From: an uncultured Acetatifactor sp.
GTDB lineage: Bacteria; Bacillota; Clostridia; Lachnospirales; Lachnospiraceae
Direction of reading: 5' to 3'
DNA length: 25,208 nt
Assembly: GCA_910577185.1 (NCBI GenBank)
Contig: CAJTLR010000057.1
Span: 1 to 25,208, forward strand
Part shown: positions 23,537 through 25,208 of the stretch, piece by piece
How the letters are laid out: each line of letters starts with the position of its first letter
Numbering within the stretch: position 1 is the first letter of the stretch
Position numbers and translations under genes: made by a program
The notes under the pieces: model-generated
The model's database searches: none
Told to the model about the DNA's origin: nothing
The model's input: only the letters and a program-made list of their open reading frames with translations

Positions 23537-24421
23537 ATGGGTTTCGTTTCATTAAAGTACGACTTTGCATTTAAGCACCTGATGTCCAATGAGGAAGTCC
23601 GGAAATATTTCATTAGCGACGTGCTGGGGATCCCGGTGGGGGAAATCAGATCCGTGCGTCTGGTCAGTCCGTTTTTGTGGAAGCGTTTTATGTGGCAGAA
23701 ACAGGGGATTCTGGACATCCATCTCTTGCTGAATGATGAGAGTAAGGTGAATATTGAACTGCAGATCAGGGCAAAAAAATACTGGGATAAAAGGGCAATG
23801 TTTTATCTTGCAAAGATGTTCACGGAGGAGCTGGTGTTTGGGGAAGATTTTTCAAAGTTGAAGAAATGTGTGGGAATCAGCATTCTGGACTTTGACTTGA
23901 ATGACAGTCCGGAATACCACCGGGTATACCGTCTGCGTGATAAGGCGGGAAAAGACTTTACGGACATACTGGAAGTGCACATCATAGAACTGGGAAAGAA
24001 ACTGGACGGGAATAGGAGACTGGATGACTGGATCCGGCTGCTGAATGCGGAGAAGGAGGAAGATATTGCCATGATAAAGACGGACAACCCCGGGATACTG
24101 GAGGCAATGAGAGAGGTAAGGATCATGGGACTGGGCAGAAGCCTGCGGATGCTGTATGAGATGAGGATGAAGGAAATAAGAGACAGGAAAGCCGAGGATG
24201 ATTATGTGAGGGATGAGGGCATTGCCATTGGAGAGGCAAGAGGAGAAAGGAGAAAGCTGATCAGCCAGGTCAGGAAAAAGGTGTCCAAGAATGTATCCCC
24301 GGAGGAGACAGCCGCCCTGCTGGAGGAGGATACCGCCCTGATAGGACAGATCCATGGCCTGATCCGGGCACATCCGGAATGGGATGATGAGAGAATTTGT
24401 CAGGAGTTGGAAAGGGGTTAA
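23537..24421 (+). CDS. Rpn family PD-(D/E)XK nuclease / putative transposase
   Basis: A 294-residue protein of the recombination-promoting nuclease (Rpn, YhgA-like) family. The N-terminal nuclease domain (about 5-130) has LKYDFAFKHLM, the metal-binding D60 (GILDIHLL) and the ExQ pair E74/Q76 (NIELQIRAK). The C-terminal part is charged and helical, with the typical GEARGE tract (about residues 232-240). E. coli relatives cut DNA and promote RecA-independent recombination, and some behave as toxin or phage-defence modules. ATG 23537 is preferred (AAGGGGG 7 nt upstream) over TTG 23495. Its last 430 bp are duplicated immediately downstream. Confidence 0.88.
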   Translation: MGFVSLKYDFAFKHLMSNEEVRKYFISDVLGIPVGEIRSVRLVSPFLWKRFMWQKQGILDIHLLLNDESKVNIELQIRAKKYWDKRAMFYLAKMFTEELVFGEDFSKLKKCVGISILDFDLNDSPEYHRVYRLRDKAGKDFTDILEVHIIELGKKLDGNRRLDDWIRLLNAEKEEDIAMIKTDNPGILEAMREVRIMGLGRSLRMLYEMRMKEIRDRKAEDDYVRDEGIAIGEARGERRKLISQVRKKVSKNVSPEETAALLEEDTALIGQIHGLIRAHPEWDDERICQELERG

Positions 24422-24430
24422 CCAACCAGC

Positions 24431-24958
24431 TAGAGAAGCTTTTTACGGAAGAGCTGGTGTTTGGGAAAGAAACTGGACGGGAACAGGAGAGTGGATGACT
24501 GGATCCGGCTGCTGAATGCGGAGAAGGAGGAAGATATTGCCATGATAAAGACGGACAACCCCGGGATACTGGAGGCAATGAGAGAGGTAAGGATCATGGG
24601 ACTGGGCAGAAGCCTGCGGATGCTGTATGAGATGAGGATGAAGGAAATAAGGGACAGGAAGGCCGAAGATGACTATGTGAGGGATGAGGGCATTGCCATT
24701 GGAGAGGCAAGAGGAATTGAGATCGGAGAGGCAAGGGGAATTGAGATTGGAGAGGCAAGGGGAATCGAGATTGGAGAAACAAGGGGAGAGAGGAGGAAGC
24801 TGATCAGCCAGGTCAGGAAAAAGGTGTCCAAGAATGTATCCCCGGAGGAGACAGCCGCCCTGCTGGAAGAAGATACGACCCTGATAAGACAGATCCATGA
24901 CCTGATCCAGGCACATCCGGAATGGGATGATGAGAGAATCTGTCAGGAGATAGAATAA
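24431..24958 (+). pseudogene. Truncated second Rpn-family gene copy
   Basis: A short remnant matching the nuclease-domain end (coding QLEKLFTEELVFG, from about 24431) is joined to the C-terminal half of the Rpn gene. Relative to the intact copy about 152 bp are missing, and both ends of the gap share TGGG, so a microhomology deletion is likely. Because 152 is not a multiple of three, the two parts are in different frames. The longest remaining frame (24461-24958, TTG start, 165 codons) contains no D or ExQ nuclease residues. It could still be expressed as a C-terminal fragment. Loss of function is the simpler reading. Confidence 0.75.
24689..24784 (+). repeat. 24-bp minisatellite, four units, coding G-I-E-I-G-E-A-R
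   Basis: Units at 24689-24712, 24713-24736, 24737-24760 and 24761-24784 differ by only a few bases and keep frame. The intact upstream gene has a single unit, so three extra units (72 bp) were added in this copy by slippage or unequal exchange. Confidence 0.93.
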
Positions 24959-25084
24959 GGAAATCAGCTGTTTAGCAGCGGAAGATAGTAATGACAGTAC
25001 GGCTGCGGGAAAACGAATAAGATAGGGAGATGGTAAAAAATATCAAACAATGGAATTTGTATTCTTGCGGGGGTTCTTTTCATG

Positions 25085-25121
25085 AAAAAAACCCGCTCCC
25101 GATAAAACGGGCAGCGGGTTT
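25085..25121 (-). terminator. Leftward terminator for a gene beyond the right edge
   Basis: A 9-bp pair (25089-25097 with 25113-25121) continues into CCCG/CGGG (25098-25101 with 25108-25111) with one bulge and an ATAAAA loop. The T7 tract is on the minus strand (A run 25085-25091), so termination should be mainly leftward. On the + strand only three Ts are present, all within the stem. It may still end + strand transcripts weakly. Confidence 0.75.
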
Positions 25122-25188
25122 AACCACATGATTGAAGGAAATATTTTATTTCTTTTTAAATTTTAATTAAACGAACCTAAATCCGCTA

Positions 25189-25208
25189 ATTAATCATGCA
25201 TGATTAAT
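25189..25208. other. Perfect 20-bp palindrome at the window edge
   Basis: Bases 25189-25198 are exactly complementary to 25199-25208 with no spacer. The sequence is cut by the window end, so the true palindrome may be longer. It lies in an AT-rich stretch (25141-25208) with no gene. It could be an operator or part of a repeat, but no function can be assigned. Confidence 0.6.

Larger units (their letters stand above)
23991..24958 (+). repeat. Tandem duplication of the Rpn 3' region
   Basis: Bases 23991-24421 are repeated from 24462 to 24958. The first 250 bp show about six differences (roughly 97% identity by eye). The second copy has an extra 72 bp of minisatellite. The homologous copies are in the same orientation. 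Confidence 0.9.

Noticed and set aside
24461..24958. Second functional Rpn nuclease gene
   Set aside because: It lacks the nuclease residues and begins at an unlikely TTG created by a frameshifting deletion. It was recorded as a pseudogene.
25067..25096. Antiterminator pairing competing with the edge terminator
   Set aside because: Bases 25067-25080 can pair imperfectly with 25085-25096, but bulges and the leftward orientation of the terminator make a + strand switch unconvincing.

Overview
The window looks like a chromosomal segment of an anaerobic gut-type Firmicute in the Clostridia, most likely Lachnospiraceae. This is inferred from the Na+-translocating biotin decarboxylase operon, a six-gene Rnf complex in the order C-D-G-E-A-B, the cmk-ispH-rpsA linkage, strong AGGAGG ribosome sites, moderate-to-high GC, and LytTR/GHKL and Rpn-family genes. 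Species cannot be named from this sequence alone. Nearly all genes are on the + strand. The exception is an RNase H-like nuclease (12704-13807, -).

Layout. 1-227: intergenic DNA made of consecutive hairpins. 228-1556: MATE efflux transporter, ended by a strong terminator that overlaps a sigma-A-type promoter for the next operon. 1738-7139: five-gene biotin operon holding an acyl-CoA-type carboxyltransferase (12S/MmdA-like), a lipoprotein-OadG membrane anchor, a 124-aa biotin carrier, the OadB Na+ pump and an OadA/5S-type oxaloacetate/pyruvate carboxyltransferase without a biotin domain. A 10-bp-stem terminator closes it. 7281-7523: two identical 86-bp structured repeats and a third diverged copy. 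7527-12494: HI0933-family flavoprotein, cmk, ispH, rpsA and cheR, closely spaced. A near-consensus promoter is embedded in ispH and probably feeds rpsA. 13985-19136: Rnf operon. 19246-21124: two cell-wall hydrolases (GH25 and SleB-like). 21169-23236: LytTR response regulator and GHKL sensor kinase. 23237-25208: terminator, promoter with a structured leader, an Rpn-family nuclease gene, a 3' tandem duplicate of it that is broken and carries an expanded 24-bp minisatellite, then a leftward-pointing terminator and a 20-bp palindrome at the window edge.

How the parts relate. Rnf (reduced ferredoxin:NAD+ oxidoreductase) and the OadB-type decarboxylase are both ion-pumping membrane machines, so the window encodes two possible producers of the transmembrane ion gradient. 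The most interesting locus is the biotin operon. It carries both carboxyltransferase types of the propionibacterial transcarboxylase (12S and 5S), one carrier of 1.3S size, plus a Na+ pump. One carrier could therefore shuttle CO2 between an acyl-CoA, pyruvate/oxaloacetate and the pump. No CRISPR array, tRNA, rRNA, IS element or complete prophage was seen.
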